This document shows positions 18,097 to 27,641 of a DNA stretch of 64,000 nt, one piece after another (position 1 is the first letter of the stretch; every line of letters begins with the position of its first letter). The DNA comes from Leptospiraceae bacterium (GTDB lineage Bacteria; Spirochaetota; Leptospiria; Leptospirales; Leptospiraceae), in assembly GCA_024233835.1 (NCBI GenBank), contig JACKPC010000002.1, forward strand, positions 953,001 through 1,017,000. Reading direction: 5' to 3'. The notes under the pieces were generated by a model, which searched no databases, was not told where the DNA came from, and saw only the letters and a list, made by a program, of their open reading frames with translations. The position numbers were made by a program, and so were the translations under genes.

Positions 18097-19989
18097 TTGG
18101 AAAACATTGAATTAAGTTATATCCTTAATGGAAAATTAGAAAAAACGGGATTTCAAGTCGGCGAAGAAGGGGAGTTTCGGAGTAAGGACGGCTTTTTCAT
18201 ACTCAAATCCCGGAGTTTAGTTAATCGTTTTCAGGGTCAGCATATATCTCTCAGCCTTCATTTCAGCGGACAAAACCCGGGAGCCAGCAGTCTTGAACTG
18301 GAAACTCTAAAAGTGGATATAAAGGCTCCCAGGCTTCAATCAGCCCTCGTATTTCAGCAGGGTTATCAGTCCTGGTCTTTCTCCGTAGCTTACCAGCATA
18401 CCGAAAGAGACCTATCACCCGCCCTGGAATTTTTACGCTATAACGAGGAAAATGTTTATACTCACCATTCAGGAAAGTTCGGGGACTTCCAAACAGAAGG
18501 TTTTATGGCCCTGTATTCCGAAAAGGATAAAAAAGGTTTGCTGGTGGGGGCCAGTTCAGCAGACGGACCCAATCAAACCTACCGTGTTCTATATAAGCCG
18601 AACGGAGAGATCCATTCTCTTTCGGTTTCTTTTGGCTTATATTGCAACCGGGAAGTAAATGTAAATGCAAAACTGGATCTGGGAAGCCTGGATACCTATG
18701 AATTTAAAATTAGCCCAGAAGAAGCACTGGAAAATTTTGCTCGCTTTAGCTCTGAAAAATATGCCAGACCCACAAGAGAAATGCCAACTCCGAGAGGCTG
18801 GTGTTCCTGGTATTATTATTATACCGAGATCAATGAAGATGTAATTTTAAACAATCTGCGTCTATTACAGGAAAAGCAACCCGGCCTGGAATTTTTCCAG
18901 ATAGATGATGGTTATCAAAAAGAAATTGGAGATTGGCTACTTTTTAATGAAAGGTTTCCGAATGGCCTAAAACCTATTGTTGAAGAAATCAAAAAGACGG
19001 GAATGAAACCGGGACTCTGGCTTGCACCTTTCTTAATCCGAAAAAAATCCGAATTTTTCCAGACCTATCCCGAAGCTGTTTTACGTGATACAAAAGGAAA
19101 CCCGGTTCCGGCCCTCTGGAACCCACTCTGGGGCTGGGACTATACCTATACAATGGATGCAAGTCATCCCCGAGCCTTAGAGTTTTTAGAACATGTATTT
19201 GATGTACTGGTAAACGAACTGGGCTTTGTTTATTTAAAGCTTGATTTCTTATATTCGGCTTCTCTTATAGGTGAAGCTTTCGATAAAAGTTTACACCCGG
19301 CGAGCCGTTACAGGAATGCTTTAAAACGAATTCGTAAAGTAGTTGGAGAAGAGGTTTTCCTACTCGGTTGCGGTGCCCCCCTGGTCCCTTCCTATGGAAT
19401 TTTTGATGGAATGCGCATAGGTTGTGATGTGGCTCCATTCTGGTATCCCGAATGGTTTAGAAAATTAGCGAATGATAAACATGCTCTTTGTACGGAAAAA
19501 GCCCTGGTCAATACCTTAACCCGAAGCTTTCACCATCGAAATCACTGGTTAAATGACCCGGATTGTTTATTAGTTCGTAAAGATAAAAATTTTATGACCG
19601 AAAAGCAAACCATCCTTATGGCAACTATAATGGCAATGAGTGGAGGAATGCTCCTTATCAGTGATAATATGGAAACTATAGCAAATTCAAGATTGGTAAT
19701 ATTACAAAAAGCGATAGAATTGAGTAAAGCCTGCGAAAAGAAAAAGTCTATTCCTCTCGGAATTTTTGAAAGCAAGTTTCCAAAAGGATTTTATAATCCG
19801 GCAGGTTTTTTAGGGATCTGGAACCCGGAAAGAACAGAGAAAGTTATAGAACTTAATCTTCCGGAAGAAATTCCTCTTTCCGTTTTTCGTGACTATTGGA
19901 CCGAGAAAAAGATAAGTGAAATCTCTATAAAAGGAAAGAAGCTGCACGCCAATCTTTCGGCCTTTCAAACGTATGTGTTTCAGTTTTAA
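18097..19989 (+). CDS. Alpha-galactosidase, glycoside hydrolase family 36
   Basis: A 630-residue GH36/GH27-clan enzyme. An N-terminal beta-sandwich (about 1-210) is followed by a TIM barrel with GWCSWYYYY, FQIDDGYQ and GDW. KLDF carries the presumed nucleophile D383, and RIGCDVAPFW carries the presumed acid/base D444. There is no signal peptide, so it acts in the cytosol on alpha-galactosides already taken up. Translation starts at a TTG just after a strong AGAAGGGGGAGG box. A GPH-type transporter 1.7 kb downstream is a candidate substrate importer. Sugar use is unexpected in leptospires, which usually grow on fatty acids. Confidence 0.88.
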   Translation: MENIELSYILNGKLEKTGFQVGEEGEFRSKDGFFILKSRSLVNRFQGQHISLSLHFSGQNPGASSLELETLKVDIKAPRLQSALVFQQGYQSWSFSVAYQHTERDLSPALEFLRYNEENVYTHHSGKFGDFQTEGFMALYSEKDKKGLLVGASSADGPNQTYRVLYKPNGEIHSLSVSFGLYCNREVNVNAKLDLGSLDTYEFKISPEEALENFARFSSEKYARPTREMPTPRGWCSWYYYYTEINEDVILNNLRLLQEKQPGLEFFQIDDGYQKEIGDWLLFNERFPNGLKPIVEEIKKTGMKPGLWLAPFLIRKKSEFFQTYPEAVLRDTKGNPVPALWNPLWGWDYTYTMDASHPRALEFLEHVFDVLVNELGFVYLKLDFLYSASLIGEAFDKSLHPASRYRNALKRIRKVVGEEVFLLGCGAPLVPSYGIFDGMRIGCDVAPFWYPEWFRKLANDKHALCTEKALVNTLTRSFHHRNHWLNDPDCLLVRKDKNFMTEKQTILMATIMAMSGGMLLISDNMETIANSRLVILQKAIELSKACEKKKSIPLGIFESKFPKGFYNPAGFLGIWNPERTEKVIELNLPEEIPLSVFRDYWTEKKISEISIKGKKLHANLSAFQTYVFQF

Positions 19990-20062
19990 ATAAAAACCGG
20001 ATAAAGTTCTTCTATCTTTTTTAGAAAAATACGATATAGCTATTTAAGGAAAGTAGAATTTT

Positions 20063-20431
20063 ATGAAAGGTTTATTGAGTATTTTTTTACTCATTTTATC
20101 CAATACGTTTATGACTCTTGCTTGGTACGGGCATTTAAAATTTGCTGAATTAAGCTTCATGAAAAAGGCAGGTCTTTTTGGTATCATTCTTATAAGCTGG
20201 GGAATTGCCTTTTTTGAATATATCTTCCAGGTGCCGGCAAACCGAATAGGCTTTATAGGAAATGGAGGACCTTTCAGTATCTGGCAACTCAAAGTAATTC
20301 AAGAAGTAATTACTTTGAGTCTCTTTACATTTTTTGTGCTTCTGGTATTCAAAACCGAAACTTTTCGCTGGAATTATCTTATAGGATTTTTCTTCCTTAT
20401 TCTGGCAGTATTTTTTATTTTTAAAAAGTGA
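20063..20431 (+). CDS. DMT-type small membrane protein, DUF486 family
   Basis: 122 residues with four predicted transmembrane helices. It contains the DUF486 hallmarks: TLAWYGHLKF near the start, AFFEY in the second helix, the VPANRIG loop and FSIWQLKVIQEVITL. The family is a relative of the drug/metabolite transporter superfamily with no established substrate. AAGGAAAG upstream gives a good ribosome binding site. Confidence 0.82.
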   Translation: MKGLLSIFLLILSNTFMTLAWYGHLKFAELSFMKKAGLFGIILISWGIAFFEYIFQVPANRIGFIGNGGPFSIWQLKVIQEVITLSLFTFFVLLVFKTETFRWNYLIGFFFLILAVFFIFKK

Positions 20432-20535
20432 GTTTTATATACCAGACACCTTTCAACATAAAATCATAGTTGAAGTAAGCAAAAATCTTTCTTTTCATCA
20501 TACCCAATTAAATAAGAAACTATTTCAACACTTCC

Positions 20536-21564
20536 CTATATTTTTCTAAAGGTATAATGAGAGACAATCCATTCATTTCCTCTATCATATCCAAATAGTT
20601 CAGCAACAGCCATAAAAAAAATACGCCAGTACTGCAACCAGGCAGAAGCCCGCTTTTCACCATAAACACCTGTAAAAATTTTTAACACTTCCTCTCGATT
20701 TTTATCCAAATTTTCTAACCAGGCATTGGAAGTTTTTTCATAATGCTTACCATTATATATAATATGCGATTCATTGAAGAAGCCTCTGGCAAAGTAAAAG
20801 AACAAGTGCCGGGATGGCATAATACCTCCCGTAAAAAAATACCGAGACATCCAATCTGTATCATCCGTATCTTCAAACAAATAGGCCAGGTCTTTGTGAC
20901 AAAATATATGGATAAATAGTAAACCCTCCTCTTCAAGAAAACTATGAATCTTCTTAAAAAGCCCATCATAATTACGAACATGTTCAAACATCTCTACAGA
21001 AACAACTCTGTCAAACTTTCTATTAAGCTCTAAAGTATTAATATCACAGGTAATCACTTCAAGGTTATGAAGATTTCTATCTTTTGCCTGTTGTAAAATA
21101 TAATCTTTCTGGCTTTTAGAATTAGAAACAGCCACAATCTTAGAGTTCGGAAATTGCTCAGCCATATATAAACTTAAAGAACCCCAACCACAACCCAGTT
21201 CTAATATTCTTTGTCCATCGCTCAATTTTGCAGTTTCAACAGTTTTTGCCAGCATCTTAGCTTCTGCCTGTGATAGATCTTTTGTAGTATCATCCCAATA
21301 ACAGGAGCTATATTTTTTATACTTCCCCAATACCAGATTATAGAATTCAGCCGGAACTTCATAATGCTGCTCATTAGCTTTATCTGTATCAACAGCAATT
21401 TTACTGGATTTCAATGTCTCCAAAAGATCTATAAATTTCTTCTGCTGTTTTTCTATCGAGCTTTCCCTTTCCTGCTTAAGCCTCTGAGTGCATAAAGAAC
21501 GAATTCCTACACGTAAGATAGCATCAGGTAAGATTCCTTTTTCCAAAATTGCATCGAAGTTCAT
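20536..21564 (-). CDS. Cyclopropane-fatty-acyl-phospholipid synthase-like SAM methyltransferase
   Basis: 342 residues. The SAM-binding glycine motif LELGCGWGS lies at 121-129, with VSVEMFEHV and the following conserved YDGLFKKI region typical of the CFA/mycolic acid methyltransferase family. The N-terminal lipid-binding domain of E. coli Cfa is missing, so this is the shorter class of CMAS-like proteins. It could modify membrane fatty acids or another lipid. It starts 130 bp from the divergent transporter gene, and a 13-bp operator-like palindrome lies between them. Confidence 0.8.
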   Translation of the reverse strand: MNFDAILEKGILPDAILRVGIRSLCTQRLKQERESSIEKQQKKFIDLLETLKSSKIAVDTDKANEQHYEVPAEFYNLVLGKYKKYSSCYWDDTTKDLSQAEAKMLAKTVETAKLSDGQRILELGCGWGSLSLYMAEQFPNSKIVAVSNSKSQKDYILQQAKDRNLHNLEVITCDINTLELNRKFDRVVSVEMFEHVRNYDGLFKKIHSFLEEEGLLFIHIFCHKDLAYLFEDTDDTDWMSRYFFTGGIMPSRHLFFYFARGFFNESHIIYNGKHYEKTSNAWLENLDKNREEVLKIFTGVYGEKRASAWLQYWRIFFMAVAELFGYDRGNEWIVSHYTFRKI

Positions 21565-21633
21565 TCAAGCCTCCTTCCTAATTTTTAAATAGATGGATCT
21601 ATCCTGATGAAACAGCCTGCATAATTATCTCCT

Positions 21634-21666
21634 ATTGTCAAATGTTTTAATTTAACATTTGACAAT
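21634..21666. promoter_or_regulatory. 13-bp perfect palindrome, candidate operator
   Basis: ATTGTCAAATGTT (21634-21646) and AACATTTGACAAT (21654-21666) are exact reverse complements with a 7-nt AT spacer. The right arm contains the TTGACA -35 box of the transporter promoter. Size and symmetry are typical of a TetR- or MarR-class operator. The T-run after the right arm could also make it a terminator, but nothing upstream is transcribed toward it. Confidence 0.65.
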
Positions 21667-21687
21667 TTTTTATAATTATTCTAAATA
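21659..21687 (+). promoter_or_regulatory. Sigma-70-type promoter of the GPH transporter gene
   Basis: TTGACA (21659-21664) and TAAATA (21682-21687) are 17 bp apart. Transcription would start at about 21694, at or next to the ATG (21695), and no Shine-Dalgarno sequence is present. A TATAAT at 21671-21676 is an alternative -10 that would give a leader of about 12 nt. Confidence 0.6.
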
Positions 21688-21694
21688 GATTTTT

Positions 21695-23011
21695 ATGTAT
21701 AAGAGCGAATATAAGCTAAACAACCTGAGAATTACCGGTATTTCCGTTGCAGAAACCGGCATCTTTGCCCTCGAAGTAATGATTCGACTGTATCTGCTCA
21801 ATTTTTATACCGATGTTGTCGGTCTAAAAGCAGAATTAGCAGGACTGGCTATCTCAGCAGGTATTTTCTGGGATGCTATTTCCGATCCCTTAATGGGCAT
21901 TCTCTCTGATAAAACCCAAAGTTCTTTGGGAAAAAGAAGGCCTTATATACTGGCCGGAAGTATTGGTCTGGCATTAGCCACTTTTATTATCTTCAATCCA
22001 CCATTTTTAGAAAGCAACTCAGCCAAATTTTCCTATTTATTGCTTAGTTTCATTTTTTTGAGTACCTGTCTTACTGTTTTAAGTATCCCCCACACCGCTC
22101 TCGTGGCAGACATTGCAGTGGATCCTGATAAGCGAAATAAGATCTTCGCTATCAAAATGATCCTCGGAAATATGGGCTTACTCTTAGCGATTAGTCTCCC
22201 GCTTCTTTTATCACAGGAAAAACAGGGCTTATCTGATTTTTACAGTCTATCCTTTATTCTGGCCATCACGATCATCACAAGCGGTTTATTCAGTTTCTTT
22301 AGTAGTAAAGGCTTCGATACCAATACCCACAAAAACCCTTCAAATCAATTAATTAGCTTATTATTAAAACAGGTAATAGCAAACAGGGCATTTCTTTTAT
22401 TTATTTTAGCTTATTTTATTGCCTACATTGGGGTTGCTATCAATTCCAGTCTGGCTTTGTACTACTACCAGTACAAACTGGGACTCAGAAACCAAGAGAT
22501 AGGTCTCATTCTGATTATCTTTATCCTGAGCTGGCTTCTCGCCAGTCTCTTATGGCTATCACTGAGTAATCGATTCCATAAACAAAAATTAGCTTTTTTA
22601 GGTATCTTTCTTCTCGGTGTCCTTACCAGCATATCTTACCCCTTTTTCCCGGAAAAACAATTATTTTATCCCTTATTTATGGCTGTAATAGGTGGTTTTT
22701 TAGTTGGTTCCATCTTCCTATTTGATTCAATATTAGCCGATTTAGAAGAAGCTGATAGACTAAAAACAGGCACTGAAAAGGACGGTATCTATTTCAGTCT
22801 GGCTAAATTTTCAATGAAAGCCTCTCGCTCTTTCGCCGTGGCTCTGAGTGGTTTTTTATTAAGTCTTATACATTTCCTACCCAAACAAGCACAGAATCCC
22901 GAAACCAATTTTCAATTGGGTCTACTTTTTGGTCCCTTTGTAGGTTTCTTTTTTATTTTAAGTTCGATTTTATTTTTGAAAATCCCCCTAAAGAAAAATG
23001 GAGTTATATGA
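21695..23011 (+). CDS. GPH-family sugar:cation symporter (MFS, MelB-like)
   Basis: 438 residues, with about twelve hydrophobic helices. The GPH loop motif DPLMGILSDKTQSSLGKRRPYIL region is clear near residues 66-88. The family takes up glycosides such as melibiose with H+, Na+ or Li+. Proximity to a cytosolic alpha-galactosidase suggests an alpha-galactoside substrate, but the genes are not in one operon and other GPH proteins carry unrelated solutes. The promoter is immediately adjacent, and the mRNA may be leaderless. Confidence 0.83.
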   Translation: MYKSEYKLNNLRITGISVAETGIFALEVMIRLYLLNFYTDVVGLKAELAGLAISAGIFWDAISDPLMGILSDKTQSSLGKRRPYILAGSIGLALATFIIFNPPFLESNSAKFSYLLLSFIFLSTCLTVLSIPHTALVADIAVDPDKRNKIFAIKMILGNMGLLLAISLPLLLSQEKQGLSDFYSLSFILAITIITSGLFSFFSSKGFDTNTHKNPSNQLISLLLKQVIANRAFLLFILAYFIAYIGVAINSSLALYYYQYKLGLRNQEIGLILIIFILSWLLASLLWLSLSNRFHKQKLAFLGIFLLGVLTSISYPFFPEKQLFYPLFMAVIGGFLVGSIFLFDSILADLEEADRLKTGTEKDGIYFSLAKFSMKASRSFAVALSGFLLSLIHFLPKQAQNPETNFQLGLLFGPFVGFFFILSSILFLKIPLKKNGVI

Positions 23012-23724
23012 ATATGAATATCTTTTTTAAACTTCTTTCAGTCTGTATCCTTCTTTCCAATCCAGTTCTTGGAGAAAAAATTTTCTACCGTGGCAATGCC
23101 TATGAATCGAATACAAATAAATTTCTATATTCAGAAAATCATATAGAACTATACGAAAATGGTCGGCATATTTCTTCTACAGTACTGTATAAAGACAGAA
23201 ATAATACAGTTATAGCAGAAAAGAAAATTGTATTTAAAAAATCTACTATAGCACCGGAATACAGTTTCAAAGACAAACGCAACGGTCAACTGGAAAAGGT
23301 AAGAACATCCGGTGATATGATAGACATACAATACAGAGAGAATACAAACTCAGCCTTAGAAAAGGTCAGTATACCCCGAACGAATAATATGGTGATAGAT
23401 GGAGGCTTTGATTACTTTGTTAGGATGAATTGGGATATTATTTTAAAAACTTCAAGTATTTTTTCCTTTGTTTCAACATCCAGAAAAACTACTTTTTCTT
23501 TTAGTATTCAATTTACAGGAAAAGAGCAGTTTAATGACTTACTCTGCGCAAAATTTATCATGCGCCCCGGGAATCCTATTTTAAAATTTTTAGTCAAACC
23601 TATAATATTACATTATAGCTGGGAAAACAAGAGACTTATTTCTTATCAGGGATTATCAAATATAGCCGATAGCAAACAAGATAAAAATTATTCCGTAAGG
23701 ATTCTTTTCAATTATCCGAAATAA
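23008..23724 (+). CDS. Exported hypothetical protein
   Basis: 238 residues, not recognised. It starts with a signal peptide ending around VLGE at residue 23, cleavable by signal peptidase I. The mature part is beta-rich and resembles uncharacterised periplasmic proteins with an outer-membrane-like beta fold. Its ATG overlaps the transporter stop codon (ATGA), so it is translationally coupled to the transporter. Confidence 0.6.
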   Translation: MNMNIFFKLLSVCILLSNPVLGEKIFYRGNAYESNTNKFLYSENHIELYENGRHISSTVLYKDRNNTVIAEKKIVFKKSTIAPEYSFKDKRNGQLEKVRTSGDMIDIQYRENTNSALEKVSIPRTNNMVIDGGFDYFVRMNWDIILKTSSIFSFVSTSRKTTFSFSIQFTGKEQFNDLLCAKFIMRPGNPILKFLVKPIILHYSWENKRLISYQGLSNIADSKQDKNYSVRILFNYPK

Positions 23725-23840
23725 GAAATATAGGGACGATAAGCTCACTTTTCTTTCGAACCGGATAAAAAAAGCTGGATACAATTCCTATCCCCCTGTA
23801 TTATAAAAAAAGGCATTATTTACACATAAAGGGAAATCGG

Positions 23841-24317
23841 ATGAATGATAATAAGCAACATTTCCACATGGAAGTTTCACCTCTCTGGAGTTTAATCGCT
23901 GAAGTTAAAAATAAAGTCTCAAGTTTAATGGCTGATTATGAGAAAGGGCAGGTAGAGTTCGCCAGTATGGTTATCTCGGAGTTAATGGAAAATGCAATTA
24001 AGTATGGTGTTTCCAAAACCGATCTTCCTTATGTCGGAGTTGAGTTTACCATTGAAAATTCCTTTGTCAATATTCAAATCAGCAATGGAATTCATGATGA
24101 AAGTCTCGTGAAAGACTTCCTGAAGATCATGCAAAAAATCATGGAAAGTGACAATAAAGAAGAGCTTTATATCATGAGAATGCAAGAAATCATGGAGAAC
24201 CCGGAAGCAACCGGAAGTCAGTTAGGTCTTTATAGAATCGCAAGTGAAGCTCAGTATGATTTAAGCTATTCTATTAAAAATAATATTTTAACAATCATTG
24301 CAACCAAACAGTTATAA
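23841..24317 (+). CDS. HATPase-type anti-sigma-like regulator
   Basis: 158 residues with a GHKL ATPase N-box (ELMENAIKYG, residues 46-55) and a later GSQLGLYRI segment. No kinase dimerisation domain is present. This is the arrangement of RsbW/SpoIIAB-like partner-switching kinases and related slr1861-type proteins. It is the first gene of a three-gene unit with a STAS-like protein and a SpoIIE phosphatase, so it probably phosphorylates the STAS partner or binds a sigma factor. Confidence 0.68.
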   Translation: MNDNKQHFHMEVSPLWSLIAEVKNKVSSLMADYEKGQVEFASMVISELMENAIKYGVSKTDLPYVGVEFTIENSFVNIQISNGIHDESLVKDFLKIMQKIMESDNKEELYIMRMQEIMENPEATGSQLGLYRIASEAQYDLSYSIKNNILTIIATKQL

Positions 24318-24329
24318 GAGGAGAATATC

Positions 24330-24686
24330 ATGCAAAACTTAAACGTCGATAACTTTTCTATCCACATAAGTGAAGAAGAAAATAAAGTGATATTAAAATG
24401 GAAGGGGAAAAGTGAATTTCGGAACCCCAGTGAAATTTTAAATCCTTATTTTGATGAAATCCTTTCTGAATTAAAATCTGCCGAACTCCATGTAGATTTC
24501 ACAGGATTGGAGTTTATGAATTCTTCTACATTTCCGGCCATACTGAACTTCATGAAGAAATGCGATCAACTGAGTTTAAAGACCCTGTTTATCTATAATG
24601 CTTCTTCGGAATGGCAAAACGCTTCATTTAAACCCTTAAAAATGATAGGTTCCAAATTAAACCACATAAATTTTGAGGCTAAATAA
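24330..24686 (+). CDS. STAS-like anti-sigma antagonist homologue
   Basis: 118 residues with the alternating beta/alpha pattern of STAS domains. LHVDFTGLEFMNSSTFPAIL (about 54-73) matches the region around the phosphorylatable serine of SpoIIAA/RsbV, so S67 or S68 is the candidate site. It has a good AGAGGAG box and sits 12 nt after the HATPase gene. Its role as switch protein is inferred from its neighbours. Confidence 0.62.
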   Translation: MQNLNVDNFSIHISEEENKVILKWKGKSEFRNPSEILNPYFDEILSELKSAELHVDFTGLEFMNSSTFPAILNFMKKCDQLSLKTLFIYNASSEWQNASFKPLKMIGSKLNHINFEAK

Positions 24687-24692
24687 TCCTTT

Positions 24693-26477
24693 GTGCCTAC
24701 CAACAAACTTCTTCAAGATGTAAGCCACATTCTTCAAAAGCTTGTTCATGCGAAAAGAGTATGCATAGCAAGCCTTTCTGTTACAGGTATTTCTATTGAA
24801 TCCTTTTCCGGAGATCCGTTAAAGCTTCCCTTACAAGAATTATACGAACAAAATCAAATAGCTCCTTCGCGAAATAGCTCATTTCATATTCTTCATTCTC
24901 ATGATAGAACTCTTGGTTTTTTATATATTGAAAAATCTGAAAATTCTCCCAATGAAACTCCCATTTTGCATGATTTTATTGACCATATAATAAATATATT
25001 AGAATACTCGAATCATCTTATATTCCAAACAGAAGAACTTCAAAAAACTAAATATTCCAGAGATGGTGATTATTTTTTAATCTCCCTGCTTTTAGATTCT
25101 CTTCAAATCAATTATAACTATATTCCCAATATAAAAACAGATTATCTTATTTTCCAAAAAAAACAATTTTATTTCAATAAACGAAATGGTGAAATCGGAG
25201 GAGATCTTTGTCAGACAGATACTATCTATTTAAATGATGGGCACCAATATACCGTTTTCATTAATGGGGATGCCATGGGTAAATCAGTGCAGGGTGCCGG
25301 AGGAGCCATTGTGCTGGGAGTTGTCTTTGATGCAGCTCTTTCGAGGGCCAAACAAAGAAAAAATAAAAATTATAATACATATCCGGAACACTGGTTAAAA
25401 GAAGTTTTCTTAGACCTTCATTATGTCTTTGAGTCCTTTCAGGGAAATATGTTTTCTTCTTTTATCTTAGGCTTAGTCCATCCGGAAACCAAAACATTGT
25501 ATTATATCAATGCAGAACATCCATCAAGTATTCTATACCGAGACAAAGTAGCCACATTTTTAGAAACTGAACCTCACCTGAATAAACTTGGTTTTCCCGA
25601 ACAGGATAAAAATCTCTCGATACGACTTTTTAAATTACTCGATAAAGATATTATCATCATGGGCTCCGACGGGAAAGATGATTTAATTATTGGTTACGAT
25701 GAAAAAGGAAATTTTGATATTATAAACAATGATGAGAATATGATTTTAAAATGTGTACAGGAGGCTGATGCAGACTTAAAGAAAATCTATGAATTGTTGT
25801 CAAAGAATGGTAAATTTAAAGATGATTTATCTTTACTGAAAATCGAATTCAAGGACAAATATAAAAAAGTAAAAATATCTGAAGACATTGAAACCAGTCT
25901 ATTAAATATTTATAATATACTGAGAGAGCGAATGCAAAAAACAGATTACAATACTATATTAAGTCATTTTTATTCACTCAAATTGTATATAGATAAGGTA
26001 CCCAGTCTATCCAAACTCTTAGCTAAAATCTATTATAATGAATTTGACCTGGAGAAATCGGTAGAATTTTTTGAGAAATATTCTGAATCTTACCCTTCTG
26101 ATAATCTGTACATCGTTCCGGAAATATATATACAGTTTCTTGAAATTTTATGTGACTATTATATTGCCATTTTAGAAACGGATAAAGCCATTGAATGCCT
26201 CGAAGAATATATCTACATTGAGCCCTCCAACAACAAAATGCTTTTTAAACTTTCTAAATCTTATCTCAGTTTAAACAAATTATTAAAAGCTCACGATACA
26301 GCCGTTCGCCTGATACTCAGAGAACCTGAAAATTTTGATTACCTGATCCATATTTCAGACATATTTCTAAAACTAAAATATACAGAAGAAGCTCAGGAAA
26401 GCATTCAAAAAGCAAAGAAAATCAATCCGAAAGACCCTATCGTACTAAAAATTTTGAAAGAGCTAAAAAACCTCTAA
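24693..26477 (+). CDS. SpoIIE-family PP2C phosphatase with C-terminal TPR-like repeats
   Basis: 594 residues. A poorly conserved N-terminal sensor-like region (1-150) is followed by a PP2C/SpoIIE domain with EIGGD (D171) and NGDAMGKS (D193), which bind the metal ions. Residues ~380-594 form helical repeats of TPR type. It starts with GTG, 6 nt after the STAS-like gene. In this unit it would dephosphorylate the STAS partner in response to a signal received by the N-terminal or TPR part. Confidence 0.78.
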   Translation: MPTNKLLQDVSHILQKLVHAKRVCIASLSVTGISIESFSGDPLKLPLQELYEQNQIAPSRNSSFHILHSHDRTLGFLYIEKSENSPNETPILHDFIDHIINILEYSNHLIFQTEELQKTKYSRDGDYFLISLLLDSLQINYNYIPNIKTDYLIFQKKQFYFNKRNGEIGGDLCQTDTIYLNDGHQYTVFINGDAMGKSVQGAGGAIVLGVVFDAALSRAKQRKNKNYNTYPEHWLKEVFLDLHYVFESFQGNMFSSFILGLVHPETKTLYYINAEHPSSILYRDKVATFLETEPHLNKLGFPEQDKNLSIRLFKLLDKDIIIMGSDGKDDLIIGYDEKGNFDIINNDENMILKCVQEADADLKKIYELLSKNGKFKDDLSLLKIEFKDKYKKVKISEDIETSLLNIYNILRERMQKTDYNTILSHFYSLKLYIDKVPSLSKLLAKIYYNEFDLEKSVEFFEKYSESYPSDNLYIVPEIYIQFLEILCDYYIAILETDKAIECLEEYIYIEPSNNKMLFKLSKSYLSLNKLLKAHDTAVRLILREPENFDYLIHISDIFLKLKYTEEAQESIQKAKKINPKDPIVLKILKELKNL

Positions 26478-26549
26478 AAATGAGGTATTTTTTTCTGTTG
26501 TCCGGAAAAAAAAGTTGCCCTAAGTTGTTATATATATAAGGAGTAAAGG

Positions 26550-27509
26550 ATGCAAAGAAAATTTATTGTCATAATTATACTTTTTCTCTCTCTCAACTTT
26601 TCCTTCTGCGAAAACTCTCAAAATCAAAATCTTTCCAAAAAAGATAATTCGAAAACAGAAACCCCGGGCGGCCCTAAAGCCAGGGTCGCCTGGTTAAACG
26701 GAAAAGTAATCTTACAAAGAGAGGGTAAGGAAATAAAGGCCAGCACCGGTATGGAGCTTTTTCACAAAGATACTATCCGTACCGGCCCAAAGTCCAGTCT
26801 CGAAGTAATGCTGGAAAAGACCGGAATTATAAAAATAGCTGAAAATTCCCTGGTAAGCCTCCAGACCTTTTATGATCAGGAAGGTTCCCGACATAACCTG
26901 CAAATCAAAATGGGAAAAGTCATTTCGGTTCTAAAAAAACAGAACAAGAATTCCGAGTTTTCTGTTACTACTCCAACTTCTGTTGCGGGGGTAAGGGGAA
27001 CTTCCTTTTTAACTATCGTAGAAAATCCGGAAACAATTCGCGCCACAAAGAAAAAGGTTCCCTGTGATACAAACTGTGTTGTACATTTTGCTGTAATCGA
27101 AGGATCTATTGCAGTAAAAAGGCACAACGAAAAAGATGAAGTTATTCTGGAAAGAAACACACAGCTTGAACTAATTCCTGGAAAGAAGCTTCATAGAAAA
27201 CTTATTCGTCCTTTAGGAAAACGTTCACTTCGTGAACTAAAACACATGGTCATTTTCCACAAAAATGATTTGATAGGATACACAGGTCTTATCGAAGAAC
27301 TGAAAAAGAATAACGAAGAATTGCGTCGTATTGAAATGCATATCGAACTGGAAGAAACCAGGGAGAAAATGATGCGCAATGCTTCCAGAAGAAACCTTGC
27401 AGATGAAGTCATTAAAACAGCAGAAAAAATAGACGATACACATTATATTAAAAAAGAAATTCATAAAGATAAACTTAAACTCGAAACCAATAAGAATTTC
27501 GAGGATTAA
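26550..27509 (+). CDS. FecR-domain lipoprotein
   Basis: 319 residues. The N-terminal signal ends in FSFC with C20 as the lipidated cysteine. Residues ~45-200 are a FecR domain (ARVAWLNGKV, LEVMLEKTGIIKIAENSLVSL, TPTSVAGVRGTSF). The last ~90 residues are charged and helical, probably coiled coil. Such Leptospira proteins are surface or periplasmic lipoproteins, not classical iron regulators, because they lack a TM/anti-sigma half. A strong AAGGAGTAAAGG site precedes the ATG. The broken surface-protein gene follows on the same strand. Confidence 0.8.
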   Translation: MQRKFIVIIILFLSLNFSFCENSQNQNLSKKDNSKTETPGGPKARVAWLNGKVILQREGKEIKASTGMELFHKDTIRTGPKSSLEVMLEKTGIIKIAENSLVSLQTFYDQEGSRHNLQIKMGKVISVLKKQNKNSEFSVTTPTSVAGVRGTSFLTIVENPETIRATKKKVPCDTNCVVHFAVIEGSIAVKRHNEKDEVILERNTQLELIPGKKLHRKLIRPLGKRSLRELKHMVIFHKNDLIGYTGLIEELKKNNEELRRIEMHIELEETREKMMRNASRRNLADEVIKTAEKIDDTHYIKKEIHKDKLKLETNKNFED

Positions 27510-27641
27510 GCCTTAAATCCCCAGGCGAGTCCTCAGTGGCTCGCTTAGTTCCTCTCTTAAAAAAATCTTTTTAGCATTTTAAATTATTATTGAAAACTTT
27601 ATAATTATAGCTACATAATACAAAATAAGCCTATCTGTGTA

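Noticed and set aside
27510..27641. Terminator hairpin after the FecR gene (GGCGAG...CTCGC)
   Set aside because: The stem is only 5-6 bp and no T-run follows.
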